DNA from: Pelagibius sp965227505
GTDB lineage: Bacteria; Pseudomonadota; Alphaproteobacteria; Kiloniellales; Kiloniellaceae
Direction: 5' to 3'
DNA: 64,000 nt
Assembly (NCBI RefSeq): GCF_965227505.1
Contig: NZ_OZ245757.1
Span: 1,054,001 to 1,118,000, forward strand
Part shown: positions 8,316 through 16,014 of the stretch, in pieces
Position numbering within the stretch: position 1 is the first letter of the stretch
Layout: each line of letters begins with the position of its first letter
Notes under the pieces: generated by a model
Databases searched by the model: none
The model's input: the letters and a program-made list of their open reading frames with translations, nothing else
Told to the model about the DNA's origin: nothing
Made by a program: the position numbers and the translations under genes

Positions 8316-9206
8316 TCAGATCCGGCCCAACGTTTCCTCGATCCAGCCTCTGACGGCGCGCATGCGCGGCAGGGCGGCCAGTTCGCGCGGGACCAGCAGC
8401 CACAGCTCGCGCGTGGGCAGTTGCAGGCCCCGCGGCGGCGGCAGTTTTCGCAGGCGCGGATCGTGTCCGGCGACGGCGGCGGGCAACAGCGTCCGTCCGC
8501 AGCCTGCGACTGCGGCCTCGTGCGCCGCATCGACATCGCTCACTCTGAAGGGCGCGGCCGATCCGCCCGACCTGCGCAGCGCCGCCTCCAGCCAGCGTGC
8601 CTGCGGCAGGTGGCTCATGGTTTCGTCGTAGGTGACCCAGGGCTGTGGCGGCCGGGCAGCGGCGCTCCGGCCGACGGCTCCGTAAACGCCGAAAGCCAGC
8701 CGGCCGACGCACTGCGCTTTCACCCGAAACCCGCCGCTGCGCGGGCGCGCAAACCGCAAGGCCATGTCGGTTTCCCGGCGCGTCAGACTGAGATCCTTCA
8801 GGTCCGACACCAGTTCCAGCCGAAGCGCGGGATGGCTCCGCTTCAGCTCCGGCAGTCTCGGAATGAGAATGCGGTTCATGACGTAGGGCACCGTGGTCAG
8901 CCTCACCACGCCGGCCGTGTCTTCGACGCCGCCGTCTCCGCCATCGAGTGCGGCGCCATCGAGTGCGGCAAGGTCGCGCTCGGTCCGCTCCGCGATGCGC
9001 ACCAGAGAGCGTCCGAGCGTCGTGAGTTCGAAGCGGCCGTCTGCAAGGCGTTGGTACAGCCGCTGTCCGAGGGCGGCCTGAACAGCCGCCAACCGCCGGG
9101 ATACCGTCGTATCGTCGACCCCGAGCCGCCGGGCTGCCGGTGTCAGACGCCCGGCCCGGCTGATGGCCAGCAGGTAGCGCAGATCGTTCCAGTTCGGCTT
9201 CTGCAT
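8316..9206 (-). CDS. LysR-family transcriptional regulator
   Basis: A 296-residue LysR protein of the short N-terminus type (MQKPNWNDLRYLLAISRAGRLTPAARRLGVDDTTVSRRL). It converges on the CoA-transferase operon and is divergent from the YCII gene, its most likely target. A 15-bp in-frame duplication at 8941-8970 gives the repeated LDGAA/LDGG segment. Two CTGCA-N4-TGCAG palindromes flank its promoter, one overlapping its own start codon, which suggests autorepression. It resembles the LysR protein at 22704 in its N-terminal pattern. Confidence 0.9.
   Translation of the reverse strand: MQKPNWNDLRYLLAISRAGRLTPAARRLGVDDTTVSRRLAAVQAALGQRLYQRLADGRFELTTLGRSLVRIAERTERDLAALDGAALDGGDGGVEDTAGVVRLTTVPYVMNRILIPRLPELKRSHPALRLELVSDLKDLSLTRRETDMALRFARPRSGGFRVKAQCVGRLAFGVYGAVGRSAAARPPQPWVTYDETMSHLPQARWLEAALRRSGGSAAPFRVSDVDAAHEAAVAGCGRTLLPAAVAGHDPRLRKLPPPRGLQLPTRELWLLVPRELAALPRMRAVRGWIEETLGRI
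8941..8970. repeat. 15-bp in-frame tandem duplication inside a LysR gene
   Basis: CCATCGAGTGCGGCG followed directly by CCATCGAGTGCGGCA. The insertion keeps the frame and repeats five residues in the linker after the DNA-binding domain. Confidence 0.8.
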
Positions 9207-9214
9207 TTCTGCAG
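9201..9214. promoter_or_regulatory. palindromic operator CTGCA-N4-TGCAG (LysR start)
   Basis: CTGCATTTCTGCAG overlaps the start codon of the minus-strand LysR gene. A second site with identical arms lies 41 bp away centre to centre, about four helical turns. Confidence 0.6.
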
Positions 9215-9240
9215 CTCCAATTGCATAACTTCGCCTTCCA

Positions 9241-9256
9241 CCTGCAAGTATGCAGG
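9241..9256. promoter_or_regulatory. palindromic operator CCTGCA-N4-TGCAGG (YCII side)
   Basis: CCTGCAAGTATGCAGG is a perfect 6-bp-arm inverted repeat between the divergent LysR and YCII genes, on the YCII side. It has the same arms as the site at 9201-9214. Confidence 0.6.
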
Positions 9257-9301
9257 CCTAGGCTGCCCTGCGAAAGGTCATCCATAACCCGGGAGTGAGC
9301 C

Positions 9302-9598
9302 ATGCTCTTTGCGGTACTCTTCGAGGACGACCCGCGAGAGGCCGCGGCGCTGCGCGCTCAGCATCTGCCGGCCCATCTGCGGTTTCTCGAAAGACACAGG
9401 GAGCGCGTTGTCGCCGCAGGCCCGCTCCTGTCGGCGGGCGGCGAGGCCGAAGGCGGGCTTTGGCTGGTCGAGGCGGACGACCGCGACACCGTCGACCGTA
9501 TGGTTCGGGAAGACCCGTTCTGGCCGACCGGGCTTCGCAAATCGGTTCGCATCGCTACCTGGAAGCAGGTCTTCGCGCAGGGCCGCAGAATGGTCTAG
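9302..9598 (+). CDS. YciI family protein
   Basis: A 98-residue protein with the YCII pattern: an N-terminal strand (MLFAVLFEDDP), a conserved His in HLPAHLRFLERH, the AGPLLSAGG motif, a GLWLVEADD segment and DPFWPTGLRKSVRI. YCII proteins are small dimeric alpha-beta barrels with a His-Asp pair and mostly unknown cytoplasmic roles. It is divergent from the LysR gene, which probably regulates it. The start ATG is preceded by GGGAG. Confidence 0.85.
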   Translation: MLFAVLFEDDPREAAALRAQHLPAHLRFLERHRERVVAAGPLLSAGGEAEGGLWLVEADDRDTVDRMVREDPFWPTGLRKSVRIATWKQVFAQGRRMV

Positions 9599-9649
9599 GG
9601 GGTCCGGGGCGCCTACAGCCGGCGGACAGTCATTCGCCGGTGTCAGGTC

Positions 9650-10117
9650 TCAGAAGATTCCGGCATCGAGGCCGGCCGCCATGGCGGCGCCGAGGTCGCG
9701 CGCTTCATCCAGAAAGCTGTCCTGCCACGCGCCCTTGAACACCAGTGGCGGCTGCACAGCCCGCCAGCGCAGCCCGGTGGTGATGCTCTCAACGGCGCGC
9801 CGGGTGCCGGTGCCGTCGTGTCCCGCCCGGATGTAGAGGCAATAGGGCAGGCCCTGGGTCTTCTCGAGGCAGGGGTAGTAGCTGCGGTCGAAGAAGTCCT
9901 TCAGCGCACCGCTCATGTAGCCCAGGTTCTCGGTCGTCCCGAGAATGACCGCCTGCGCCGCCAGCACGTCGTCCGGCCCTGCATCGAGCGGCGGGACCGC
10001 CGTGACGTCGAGGCTGTCGGTCTCGCAGTCCCGCGCGGCGCCGACCACGGCCTCCTTCAATGCTCTGGTGTTGGCCGAAGGCGCGTGGGCCACAATCAGC
10101 AAGCGCTTGTCAGCCAT
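9650..10117 (-). CDS. flavodoxin/NADPH-dependent FMN reductase-like protein
   Basis: A 155-residue protein with a flavodoxin-like fold: an N-terminal beta strand (RLLIVAHAPSANTRAL) in the phosphate-binding position, LGTTENLGYMSGALKDFFDRSYYP typical of flavin-binding loops, and YIRAGHDGTGTRRAVESI in the second half. It probably binds FMN and acts as a cytoplasmic oxidoreductase or electron carrier. It converges with the YCII gene. No operon partner is evident. Confidence 0.8.
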   Translation of the reverse strand: MADKRLLIVAHAPSANTRALKEAVVGAARDCETDSLDVTAVPPLDAGPDDVLAAQAVILGTTENLGYMSGALKDFFDRSYYPCLEKTQGLPYCLYIRAGHDGTGTRRAVESITTGLRWRAVQPPLVFKGAWQDSFLDEARDLGAAMAAGLDAGIF

Positions 10118-10204
10118 TGCGCGGCTCGCTACCTGCCGGAGACATCCGTCCCCGGTCCGGTGCCTCGCGGGCGCTGCGCCGGACAGACACGGGGCCGGCG
10201 CGCC

Positions 10205-10690
10205 TCAGCCGGCGGCGGCGCCTTTGCCGAGCCGCGCCGAGAGGGCCTTCAGATAACGCAGGTCGCCGGCGGTGAACTCGTCCTCGGCGATGTCGGTCTT
10301 GTAGCCCTCAAGCTCTTCGCGCAGGTCGTCCGAGACACTGGGGCCGGCCAGGAGCTTTTCGATGATGCGCAGCGCCTCCGCATGATGGGCTTGCCGCTCC
10401 TCTGCGCTCAGCGGCGCGTGCGCGTCATCGGACGACTCGTCTCCGCCCTCGTCTTCCGCCTCGTCCTCAAGCTCGCCGTCTTCGAAGTCGTCCTCGAGAT
10501 CGTCAGCCTCAAGCTCGTCCGCGGACGCGTCGTCGTCTTCCTCGGGCACGATGAGCGCATCCCAGGACTGGCCGGCACCGCTTACCATGCCATGCAGCCG
10601 GCGCGCCGCCGCAAGGGCCTCCTCGTCCTGCGCACTGCCCAGTTTCTCAAGCTGCTCAATCAGAGTGGCCCGCTCAAGCGGTTCAGTCAT
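10205..10690 (-). CDS. highly acidic hypothetical protein
   Basis: A 161-residue protein starting MTEPLERATLIEQLEKLG with a central low-complexity stretch made almost only of Glu, Asp, Ala and Ser, followed by two helical segments (AEALRIIEKLLAG and DLRYLKALSARLG). The start at 10690 is favoured over the upstream in-frame ATG at 10708 because GAGGACGGGT precedes it. No domain is recognised. The charge pattern suggests a soluble, partly disordered protein. Function unknown. Confidence 0.7.
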   Translation of the reverse strand: MTEPLERATLIEQLEKLGSAQDEEALAAARRLHGMVSGAGQSWDALIVPEEDDDASADELEADDLEDDFEDGELEDEAEDEGGDESSDDAHAPLSAEERQAHHAEALRIIEKLLAGPSVSDDLREELEGYKTDIAEDEFTAGDLRYLKALSARLGKGAAAG

Positions 10691-10763
10691 ACCCGTCCTC
10701 GCCAGCATCAGATCAGAATCGCATCAACGCCGGGAGCTTAGCGGGTTTTGTACAAAAGCTACA

Positions 10764-10799
10764 GGGCCGGTCGCAGGGCCGGTCGCAGGGGCGGTCGCA
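10764..10799. repeat. 12-bp tandem repeat, three copies
   Basis: GGGCCGGTCGCA twice, then GGGGCGGTCGCA, directly adjacent. It lies in the 152-bp gap between the DUF1127 stop and the acidic-protein start. Confidence 0.8.
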
Positions 10800-10846
10800 G
10801 GCCCGGCCGGGCCCGGCGCCGCGTAGCGTGCTGCCGGGCGACCAGT

Positions 10847-10874
10847 TCAGATGCGGCGGCTCAGATGTGGCGGC
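10847..10874. repeat. 14-bp duplication covering the DUF1127 stop codon
   Basis: On the minus strand GCCGCCACATCTGA is followed by GCCGCCGCATCTGA, 13 of 14 identical. The first copy holds the real stop; the second repeats it. Confidence 0.8.
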
Positions 10875-11109
10875 TCCAGCGCAGCCTGCTGGCCATCTCC
10901 GACAGATCTTCTTCGGTAAGACCGATATCACGCCTCTGGTGCTGGCTCATCTGGGCCATGGAGGCGCGTTCCTCGGAACGCTGCTGCCAGTCGATCATCA
11001 GGTCCAGCACGGCCAGCGGCAGCCGCAGCACGGCCTTGAGGATGTCGGTGAGGGCCGAGGGCTGAGCGCCCAGGACCGGGGACGGTCTCCGTGAAACTGC
11101 GTTCGACAT
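10861..11109 (-). CDS. DUF1127 family protein
   Basis: An 82-residue protein whose C-terminal part reads SQHQRRDIGLTEEDLSEMASRLRW, the signature of DUF1127 small arginine-rich proteins common in alphaproteobacteria. In this family the region is linked to stress responses and RNA turnover; no enzymatic role is known. It is divergent from a GcvA-like LysR regulator with a textbook LysR box between them, so that regulator probably controls it. Confidence 0.88.
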   Translation of the reverse strand: MSNAVSRRPSPVLGAQPSALTDILKAVLRLPLAVLDLMIDWQQRSEERASMAQMSQHQRRDIGLTEEDLSEMASRLRWSRHI

Positions 11110-11223
11110 CTTAGGCTTCCTTATACGAAAAATTCACTATGAGGCGCCCGGCGGCGCAGGCTTTTACAACTTTGGACAATCTCTTAGCGCAAGATTTATT
11201 GACGATTGCTGAATCCGGCAAAC

Positions 11224-11246
11224 GATGATATTTCATGCACATCATC
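11224..11246. promoter_or_regulatory. LysR box GATGAT-N11-ATCATC
   Basis: A perfect T-N11-A type inverted repeat, GATGAT then 11 bases then ATCATC, 20 bp upstream of the GcvA-like start and facing the divergent DUF1127 gene. This is the classical layout of a LysR recognition site controlling both genes. Confidence 0.65.
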
Positions 11247-11266
11247 AGCAAATCTAATGCGAAAGC

Positions 11267-12199
11267 ATGTCCCGAAAACTCCCGCCGTTGAAGGCCTTGC
11301 GGGCCTTCGAGGCCGCGGCGCGTCACCTCTCCTTCACCCAGGCAGCCGCCGAGCTGAACGTCACCCAGGCGGCCATCAGCCACCAGGTGAAGCTGCTGGA
11401 GGAGCACCTCGGGCTCCAGCTCTTCCGGCGCCTCAACCGGCGCCTTGTCCTGACCGAGGCCGGCCAGATCTATCTGCCGGTACTGCGCGATGCTTTCGAC
11501 CGCATTGCCGCCGGCACCAGCCAACTCTTCAAGGACGATGACTCCGGCCCGCTGACGGTGAGCGTTCTGCCCTCGCTGGCCGCCAAGTGGCTGTTGCCCC
11601 GAATGTCGCGCTTTCGCGACCGGCACCCTGACATCGACGTCATGATCTCGGCCAACAACAAGCTGGTCGACTTCTCGGACGACTCCGTCGAGATGGCAAT
11701 TCGCTACGGCGCCGGCAACTATCCGGGTCTGCAGGTCGATCTCCTGCTCAGAGACGAGGTCTTTCCGGTCTGCAGCCCCTCACTGCTCAGGGGCCCCAAT
11801 CCGCTGAAGGCACCGGAGGACCTGCGTCACTACACGCTGCTGCACGACGAGGTCTCGCGGCACGACGAAAGCCCGGACTGGCGCAACTGGCTGCGGGCGG
11901 CAAAGGTCAGCGGTATTGATTGCACCCGCGGCCCCGGCTTCAGCGACTCCTCCATGGTGATCGAGGCGGCCGCCGCCGGCCAGGGTGTCGCCCTCGCCCA
12001 CCGCTGGCTGGCCGCGGCCGACCTGGAGAGCGGGCGTGTCGTCCAGCCCTTCGGACCGAGCGTGCCGTCGAAGTTCGCCTACTACATCGTCTGCCCACCG
12101 GCCTTGGCGGAGCGTCGCCGCGTCCGCCTCTTCCGCCAGTGGCTTCTGGAAGAAGCGCGGAAGACTGGCGCGGAATCCGCCGCTCTGTCATCCTGCTGA
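11267..12199 (+). CDS. GcvA-like LysR-family transcriptional regulator
   Basis: A 310-residue regulator of the GcvA subgroup: LPPLKALRAFEAAARHLSFT, AAELNVTQAAISHQVKLLEEHLG and LFRRLNRRLVLTEAG are close to the GcvA N-terminal consensus, and the effector domain has LPSLAAKWLLPRMSRFRDRHP. Despite the name, most alphaproteobacterial members do not control glycine cleavage and none of those genes is nearby. The divergent DUF1127 gene is the probable target. Confidence 0.88.
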   Translation: MSRKLPPLKALRAFEAAARHLSFTQAAAELNVTQAAISHQVKLLEEHLGLQLFRRLNRRLVLTEAGQIYLPVLRDAFDRIAAGTSQLFKDDDSGPLTVSVLPSLAAKWLLPRMSRFRDRHPDIDVMISANNKLVDFSDDSVEMAIRYGAGNYPGLQVDLLLRDEVFPVCSPSLLRGPNPLKAPEDLRHYTLLHDEVSRHDESPDWRNWLRAAKVSGIDCTRGPGFSDSSMVIEAAAAGQGVALAHRWLAAADLESGRVVQPFGPSVPSKFAYYIVCPPALAERRRVRLFRQWLLEEARKTGAESAALSSC

Positions 12200-12276
12200 G
12201 GCTGCAAGCTCGATGTTCCTGTCCCCCTGCCTCCATCCCCTTCGCCCCCCAACCCTTTGCCCGGAGTGATCCTGTC

Positions 12277-13482
12277 TTGCCCGACACCCTGAATGCCGAA
12301 AGACCGGCCATCAGGCCGGAATCCCGCGCCATGATCGAGCGCCTGATCGCTTTCGACACGACCAGCCGCAACTCCAACCTGGACCTCATCCACTATGTCC
12401 GGGACTACCTTGCGGATCTCGGCGTGACCGCAACGCTGGTCCATGACCCCGGCGGCGGCAAGGCGAACCTCTATGCCACTTTGGGGCCGCAGGACCGCGG
12501 CGGCATTGCGCTCTCCGGCCATACCGACGTGGTTCCCATCGACGACCAGGACTGGACCCGCGATCCCTGGCAGGTCAGCGAATCCGGCGGCCGGCTCTAC
12601 GGGCGCGGCACCTGCGACATGAAGAGCTTCGTGGCGGTGGCGCTCGCCCACGCGCCGCGTTTCCTGAGCGGCGAGTTGGAAACGCCGATCCATCTCTGCC
12701 TCTCTTACGACGAAGAGGTCGGCTGCCGCGGCGTGCCGGGCCTCCTGGCCCATCTTGCCGAGCAGCCGGTCCGCCCGCGGCTCTGCATCGTCGGCGAACC
12801 CACCGACATGAAGGTGGTCACCGCCCACAAGGGCAAGCTGTCGATGGCCTGCCACGTGCGCGGCAAGGAGGCGCATTCCTCCCTCGCCCCCCACGGCGTG
12901 AACGCGATCCAGGCCGCCGCCAGGGTGATTGGGCTGCTCACCGACATGGCGGCAGAGAAGACGGCGAACGGCCCCTTCGACAGCGACTACGACGTGCCCC
13001 ATACAACCATCCATACGGGGCTCATCGAGGGCGGCACCCAGTTGAACATCGTACCTGGGCACTGCCGCTTCGAGTTCGAGTTCCGCTATCTGCCGGAGGA
13101 CTCCCCCGATGCGCTTCTGGCCAGGGTCAAGGCCTACGCCGAGCAGGAGATCGCCCCGGCCATGCAGGCCATCGACCCGGCGAGCGGCTTCACCTGGGAG
13201 CCGCTGTCCAGCTTCCCCGGCCTCGACCTGGCCCCGGAGGCCGAGGTCGTCGATCTGGCAAAGGCCCTGACCGGCAGCAATGCGACGGGGAAAGTCGCCT
13301 TCGGTACCGAGGCCGGGCTGTTCGACGACAGCGGCATCCCCGCCGTGGTCTGCGGCCCTGGGTCCATCGACCAGGCCCACAAACCCGACGAGTTCGTGAC
13401 CCTGGAGCAGATCGCACTGTGTGAGCGTTTCATGGACCGGCTGGAGGAACGGGTACGCCCCGGCGGGCTCGCCCATGGCTGA
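12277..13482 (+). CDS. argE: acetylornithine deacetylase-like M20 peptidase
   Basis: A 401-residue zinc hydrolase of the ArgE/DapE family, expected to release acetate from N-acetyl-L-ornithine in arginine synthesis, or to act on a related N-acyl substrate. Metal and catalytic motifs are present: SGHTDVVP, YGRGTCDMKSF, the general-base pair in SYDEEVGCRG, and IVGEPTDMKV. A dimerisation domain lies in the middle. The start is ambiguous. TTG at 12277 with GGAGTG upstream keeps a family-like N-terminus; ATG at 12331 is the alternative. The 3' end overlaps the HAD gene by eight bases. Confidence 0.87.
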   Translation: MPDTLNAERPAIRPESRAMIERLIAFDTTSRNSNLDLIHYVRDYLADLGVTATLVHDPGGGKANLYATLGPQDRGGIALSGHTDVVPIDDQDWTRDPWQVSESGGRLYGRGTCDMKSFVAVALAHAPRFLSGELETPIHLCLSYDEEVGCRGVPGLLAHLAEQPVRPRLCIVGEPTDMKVVTAHKGKLSMACHVRGKEAHSSLAPHGVNAIQAAARVIGLLTDMAAEKTANGPFDSDYDVPHTTIHTGLIEGGTQLNIVPGHCRFEFEFRYLPEDSPDALLARVKAYAEQEIAPAMQAIDPASGFTWEPLSSFPGLDLAPEAEVVDLAKALTGSNATGKVAFGTEAGLFDDSGIPAVVCGPGSIDQAHKPDEFVTLEQIALCERFMDRLEERVRPGGLAHG

Positions 13483-14119
13483 CGAGAGGTCGCAGCAACA
13501 ACAGGGCGGCCGCAACGTGGCTGCCGTGGTCTTCGACCTCGGCGGTGTTCTGATCGACTGGGATCCGCGGCACCTCTACCGCAAGATCTTCTCCGACGAC
13601 GCGGAGATGGAGCACTTCCTGACCAGAGTGTTCTCCTCCGACTGGAACGAACAGGCAGACGGCGGCCGCCCGACCGCGGAGATCACTGCCGAACTCTGCG
13701 CTCTCCATCCCGAAAAACTTCCACTGATCGAGGCCTACTACGATCGCTTTCCCGAGATGATGAAAGGGGCGATCGACGGCACCGTGTCCGTGGTCGAACG
13801 CCTCCACGAAAAGGGACTGCCGCTGTTCGTGCTTTCCAACTTTTCCGCGGAGACCTTCCCTCACGCGCGCCGGCGCTTCGCCTTCTTCGAACGCTTTTCG
13901 GGAATGGTGATCTCCGGCGAGGTCGGCATGAAAAAGCCGGAACCGCGCATCTATGATCTGCTGACCGAACGCTTCGGTCTGACACGCGCCGAAACTCTCT
14001 TCATCGACGACCGCAGGGACAATGCGGCGGCCGCCCGGGAGGCCGGCTGGCAGGCTCTGCACTTCACGTCGCCGGATCTCCTGGCCGATGATCTGACGCG
14101 CCTGGGACTGCTGGATTGA
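13475..14119 (+). CDS. HAD-superfamily hydrolase (class IA)
   Basis: A 214-residue phosphatase-like protein. Motif I is FDLGGVLIDWD with the nucleophile at Asp21, motif II is LSNFS, the motif III lysine is in GMKKPEP, and motif IV is FIDDRRDN. The DxGG form of motif I and the small helical cap (IEAYYDRFPEMM) fit the YihX-like group acting on small phosphorylated metabolites. The ATG at 13475 overlaps the argE stop (ATGGCTGA), so translation is probably coupled. Confidence 0.88.
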   Translation: MADERSQQQQGGRNVAAVVFDLGGVLIDWDPRHLYRKIFSDDAEMEHFLTRVFSSDWNEQADGGRPTAEITAELCALHPEKLPLIEAYYDRFPEMMKGAIDGTVSVVERLHEKGLPLFVLSNFSAETFPHARRRFAFFERFSGMVISGEVGMKKPEPRIYDLLTERFGLTRAETLFIDDRRDNAAAAREAGWQALHFTSPDLLADDLTRLGLLD

Positions 14120-14207
14120 GGTCGCTCCCTCCATCCGCGGGCCGAGCCGGTCCGCTGAACGATTCGCGCGCCGGAACAGCAAGATCGCGCCGGCGGACCG
14201 CCGGCTG

Positions 14208-15302
14208 ATGGCACCGAAACCAAAACAGGCGCAAGCCACGCCCTGGCACAAGATCGTCCTGGCCCTGACCGTGGGGGCCGCCGGCGGCTGGTTGGCCAGC
14301 CTTCTGGCGCTGCCGCTCGCCTGGATGATCGGGGCCATGCTGGCGACCACGATCGCCGCCATGGCCGGCCTGCCGATCGCTCTGCCGATCCTCTACCGCA
14401 CCGCCATGGTGGCGGTGCTGGGGGTCATGCTGGGCAGCGGCTTCGCACCGGAGATTCTGGACCGGGTCGGCGACTGGGTCATCTCCCTCCTGGGCCTCAT
14501 CGCCTACACGCTGGTCGCCGCGGCGGTGGTGTCGGTCTTCCTGCGCAGGGTCGCCGGCTACGATCCGATCACCGCCTACTTCTCCGCCTCGCCGGGCGGT
14601 CTTTCGGAAATGATGATCATCGGCGGCGCCATGGGTGGTGACGAACGGATCATCTCCCTTACCCACACTTCGCGGATCCTTCTGGTGGTCCTCGCCCTGC
14701 CCTTCGTCATGCAGTGGGTCTTCGGCTTCACCCCCGGCCCGCGGCCGCCCGGCGGCATTCCGCTGGTGGAGGCCGAGGCCTTCGACATGGCGGTCCTGAC
14801 GCTCTGCGGCGTCGTTGGCTTCTTCGCCGCCCGCATGGCCCGCCTTCCGGCGGCCGCAATCCTGGGGCCCATGGCCGCTTCGGCGGCCATCCACCTGGCC
14901 GGCTGGAGTGATGCCAAGCCGCCGAACGAACTCGTCGCCGCAGCGCAGGTTGTGGTGGGAACGACGATCGGCTGCCGTTTTGCCGGGGTCGGGCTCAAGC
15001 TTGTCGGGCGTACCTTGCTGGCATCGCTGGGAAGCACCGTCATCCTGGTCGGCGGCTGCCTGCTGTTCGCGGTGATGCTGCATCCGCTGACCGGTCTGCC
15101 GACCATCGCCCTGTTCCTGGCCTACGCGCCGGGCGGCGTCGCAGAGATGAGCCTGATCGCCCTTGCACTTTCCGTCGATGCCGCCCTGGTGGCAACGCAC
15201 CACATCGTGCGCATTTTCTTCATCGTCGTCTTCACCCCGCTTCTCTTTCGCATTCTGCCCGCCGGGATGACCGGACGAAGCAAGCTGCCAGCTTCCGAAT
15301 GA
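14208..15302 (+). CDS. AbrB family membrane protein (putative ammonia monooxygenase-type annotation)
   Basis: A 364-residue protein with ten or so hydrophobic segments in two related halves. Each half contains the family repeat: SASPGGLSEMMIIGGAMGGD in the first and YAPGGVAEMSLIALALSVDAALVATHH in the second. It belongs to the AbrB/PF05145 group, often mislabelled ammonia monooxygenase. It is an uncharacterised inner-membrane transporter-like family. The start ATG at 14208 has no strong Shine-Dalgarno sequence. Confidence 0.85.
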   Translation: MAPKPKQAQATPWHKIVLALTVGAAGGWLASLLALPLAWMIGAMLATTIAAMAGLPIALPILYRTAMVAVLGVMLGSGFAPEILDRVGDWVISLLGLIAYTLVAAAVVSVFLRRVAGYDPITAYFSASPGGLSEMMIIGGAMGGDERIISLTHTSRILLVVLALPFVMQWVFGFTPGPRPPGGIPLVEAEAFDMAVLTLCGVVGFFAARMARLPAAAILGPMAASAAIHLAGWSDAKPPNELVAAAQVVVGTTIGCRFAGVGLKLVGRTLLASLGSTVILVGGCLLFAVMLHPLTGLPTIALFLAYAPGGVAEMSLIALALSVDAALVATHHIVRIFFIVVFTPLLFRILPAGMTGRSKLPASE

Positions 15303-15316
15303 CAGGCTCCGAGTAA
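15289..15316. repeat. degenerate 14-bp duplication at the AbrB stop
   Basis: CAGCTTCCGAATGA is followed by CAGGCTCCGAGTAA. Both end in a stop triplet; 10 of 14 positions agree. This is a weaker member of the stop-codon duplication series. Confidence 0.45.
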
Positions 15317-15425
15317 CAGCCGCCGGGCCGATTTGGCGGCCTCGGCCGGCCCTAGACTTGACACACTCCTGTCACGCCGCCCGGGCCAGCTTTGGCAGTG
15401 TCTCGAAAGAGTCGCAGGGGTCGTG

Positions 15426-15731
15426 ATGTCGGATCGTTTTCTCGCCGTTTTGCTGGCTCTCTGCCTTGTGCTGCCGCTCGGCCTGAACCTCGACGGGGAA
15501 CTGTTCGGTCCGGACGACGCCGTTTCTCCCGGGGCCGAACTGGAGTCTCTCCTGAACAGCCCGGACGCCCAGCCCCCTGCCCGGCAGGTCATCGTCATTG
15601 CGCCTGACCATTTCGACGGCGACAGGGCAGTCGATGGGTCTGTGCCCGTCAGCGTCGAAGACACCGCGCCCGCGAGCCCCTGGGGCGCCTACCCCATCGA
15701 CGCCACCAGCCTGGGGCACACTGAGCCCTGA
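15426..15731 (+). CDS. small secreted or membrane-anchored hypothetical protein
   Basis: A 101-residue frame starting MSDRFLAVLLALCLVLPLGL, a good signal peptide or anchor, followed by a polar acidic tail with no recognised domain. The ATG is preceded by GCAGGGG. It stands alone between the AbrB gene and the first chemoreceptor. Function unknown. The signal-like start followed by a polar tail is the main argument that it is real. Confidence 0.55.
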   Translation: MSDRFLAVLLALCLVLPLGLNLDGELFGPDDAVSPGAELESLLNSPDAQPPARQVIVIAPDHFDGDRAVDGSVPVSVEDTAPASPWGAYPIDATSLGHTEP

Positions 15732-16014
15732 CCGCGGCTTTCGGGCCAGCCCTTCCCAGCCCGCGCTGACGATCGCCCGCAGAGCCGCGGGCGGCCGGAG
15801 GTTGGGCCGCGCCCCAAACGCCAGGGTTGATCAAGATAACCATTCATTAGCAGATCGCTTGTAAATTATCGCACAATCTATCGTAGATTTTAGGCGTAGG
15901 CCGCAGCCGCTGTAGAATTTATCTATGTAATTTAGATAGTTACAGCGAAATCCGGATGAAAAACGCCATTCAAATAAACATCATAAGCAATCGCTAAATA
16001 AGAGGTGAACGACC
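15732..16014. other. AT-rich gap upstream of the first chemoreceptor gene
   Basis: No gene is seen. From about 15835 the base composition turns sharply AT-rich up to the start of the chemoreceptor gene at 16015, with AAGAGGTGAAC ending a few bases before the ATG. The promoter of the receptor gene should lie here, but several A/T runs compete as -10 elements and I cannot choose one. Confidence 0.5.

Noticed and set aside
13475..14119. Assigning the HAD protein to arginine metabolism because it overlaps the argE-like gene
   Set aside because: Overlap shows coupled translation only. The motifs fit a general small-phosphate hydrolase and no arginine-pathway HAD step is known here.
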